From Microglena sp. YARC (lineage: Eukaryota > Chlorophyta > Chlorophyceae > Chlamydomonadales > Chlamydomonadaceae), in contig CM039467.1 in assembly GCA_022414725.1 (NCBI GenBank), positions 18,066,620 through 18,130,619 on the forward strand: a stretch of 64,000 nucleotides of DNA, in the 5' to 3' direction. A program made the position numbers and the translations under genes. The notes beneath the pieces were generated by a model. The model saw nothing but the letters and a program-made list of their open reading frames with translations, was not told where the DNA came from and searched no databases. Each line of letters opens with the position of its first letter. Position 1 is the first letter of the stretch. This document shows, piece by piece, positions 63,106-64,000 of this stretch.

Positions 63106-64000
63106 AAGATCGTCCATGACTGTCTGTATGTATGGGTTCGTTTCTTGCTTGTCGGTGGGCTTAACTGAAATTGGAAACTGCAATTTCCGAGGTGCTGCTC
63201 ATGGGCAGGATAATCAAGTACGCTGACCCTGACGCTGCGGAGATATAGACACAAACATGTCGGGCCTTGCAACACGTCAGTCACAGTCACTAAGGTCAAT
63301 TTTATGTTCGTGCACAGCCGCGCACGTTGAATTCACAGCCGTCGTGGCATACTCTGGTGACGTCACGCATGCAGAGAGGGTGCAGAGAGGGTGGGATGGC
63401 GTGGGCGGGCGCAGGCGTACGGCAACTTGTCAAACACCGCAACTGTCCATCAATTGCCTAAGCCTAAGCCTAAGCCTAAGCCATAAACTTCGCCAGCGTG
63501 TCACTCTTTTCCACTCACTTATCCAGTATAGTCACTCTTATCCCCTCGCTGCATGCGAAATCTAGAAATGAGGGTGAAAACGGGTCCCGGGAAAATATTT
63601 TCCTAGACCACGATGTTGATGCTCGAAATGTTCCGTCTGACTGAAGTATTGACCTAGGATGTTGGTAAGGCCACGAGCTTAAATCGTAACCAAACTATTG
63701 CTCAGCGAGTTCGATCGAGTTCATTTAGTGCGGTGTCGATTTCCAACTCACCAACTCTCTCACATTGAGGGAATCGACACCTCGGCCCGCGAGCTCCTGC
63801 GCTTCCGAGCGTCCACCCCTTTCAAATCTAAGAATGGGAGCTATAAGCTCTACTCCTGGGCCAATGATCCTGCTATCTAGCATCCTGAACAGTTTCGCAT
63901 GCGGCTCGAAATTTGCTTGCTTGGAAAACTAAGGGCCACAAATAGGTTTTTTTTTGCCCGGTGCGCTGACGCCCATTTCAGGCCAATCCCTTGTACTTAA
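63106..64000. other. Right end of window, no gene recognised
   Basis: Holds about four CCTAAG hexamers at 63457-63482. A 60-codon frame (63698-63880, ending FKSKNGSYKLYSWANDPAI) could be the end of a gene exon but has no recognisable family features and no supporting splice context. Confidence 0.3.

Noticed and set aside
63457..63482. CCTAAG repeats as a telomere or interstitial telomere
   Set aside because: Only about four units, and the motif is not the plant/algal telomere repeat; the neighbouring DNA is ordinary.

Overview
The window is nuclear DNA of a repeat-rich eukaryote. Genes carry GT-AG introns, there are LTR, LINE and hAT-type elements throughout, and TGTAA motifs follow the stop codon of the first gene in the way green algae use them as poly(A) signals. 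A green alga with an expanded genome is my best reading; no species can be fixed from the sequence alone.

Only two host genes are clear. An eight-exon gene on the + strand (800-8560) encodes an intact 288-residue epsilon subunit of the COPI coat. Its introns are full of simple repeats, MITEs and local tandem duplications, three of which copy pieces of its own exons. A multi-exon - strand gene (17215-20987) encodes an unrecognised secreted, cysteine-rich glycoprotein with an acidic/proline tail. Between them (8.6-17 kb) lie a Copia-type LTR element with matched ends (10366-14073) that has lost pol and received a LINE, two long palindromes centred on the same core, a tRNA-like sequence and several dispersed repeat families.

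From 21.2 to 58 kb almost everything is one nested retrotransposon complex. A Copia element (A, - strand) originally ran from 32727 to 57971, bounded by the target duplication AATGC. Into it went an internally deleted Copia-like element (target duplication GTCTC), a solo LTR (GGTTT) and a 12.9-kb Ty3/gypsy chromovirus (ATAAC). The chromovirus was itself entered by a decayed Copia element (CAATG). Afterwards the left end of element A and 3.8 kb of its flank, including a 307-bp satellite, were duplicated in tandem (21177-29251 and 29252-37013) with a 7-bp microhomology at the junction. The 5' side of element A also holds a large minisatellite with an inverted block, a 5'-truncated LINE copy and a piece of a YqaJ-like nuclease gene.

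The last 6 kb (58-64 kb) has no clear host gene. It contains a cluster of a short AAACGTTT/ATCGGGCTG motif and two non-autonomous hAT-type DNA transposons with exact 8-bp target duplications (58946-60184 and 60934-62021). The second keeps transposase remnants and shares its ends with a 198-bp MITE at 18379-18576. Two poly-G tracts of 36 and 37 bases also lie here.

LTR boundaries were placed by comparing both copies and their flanks by eye. Percent identities are approximate, and no database search was possible.
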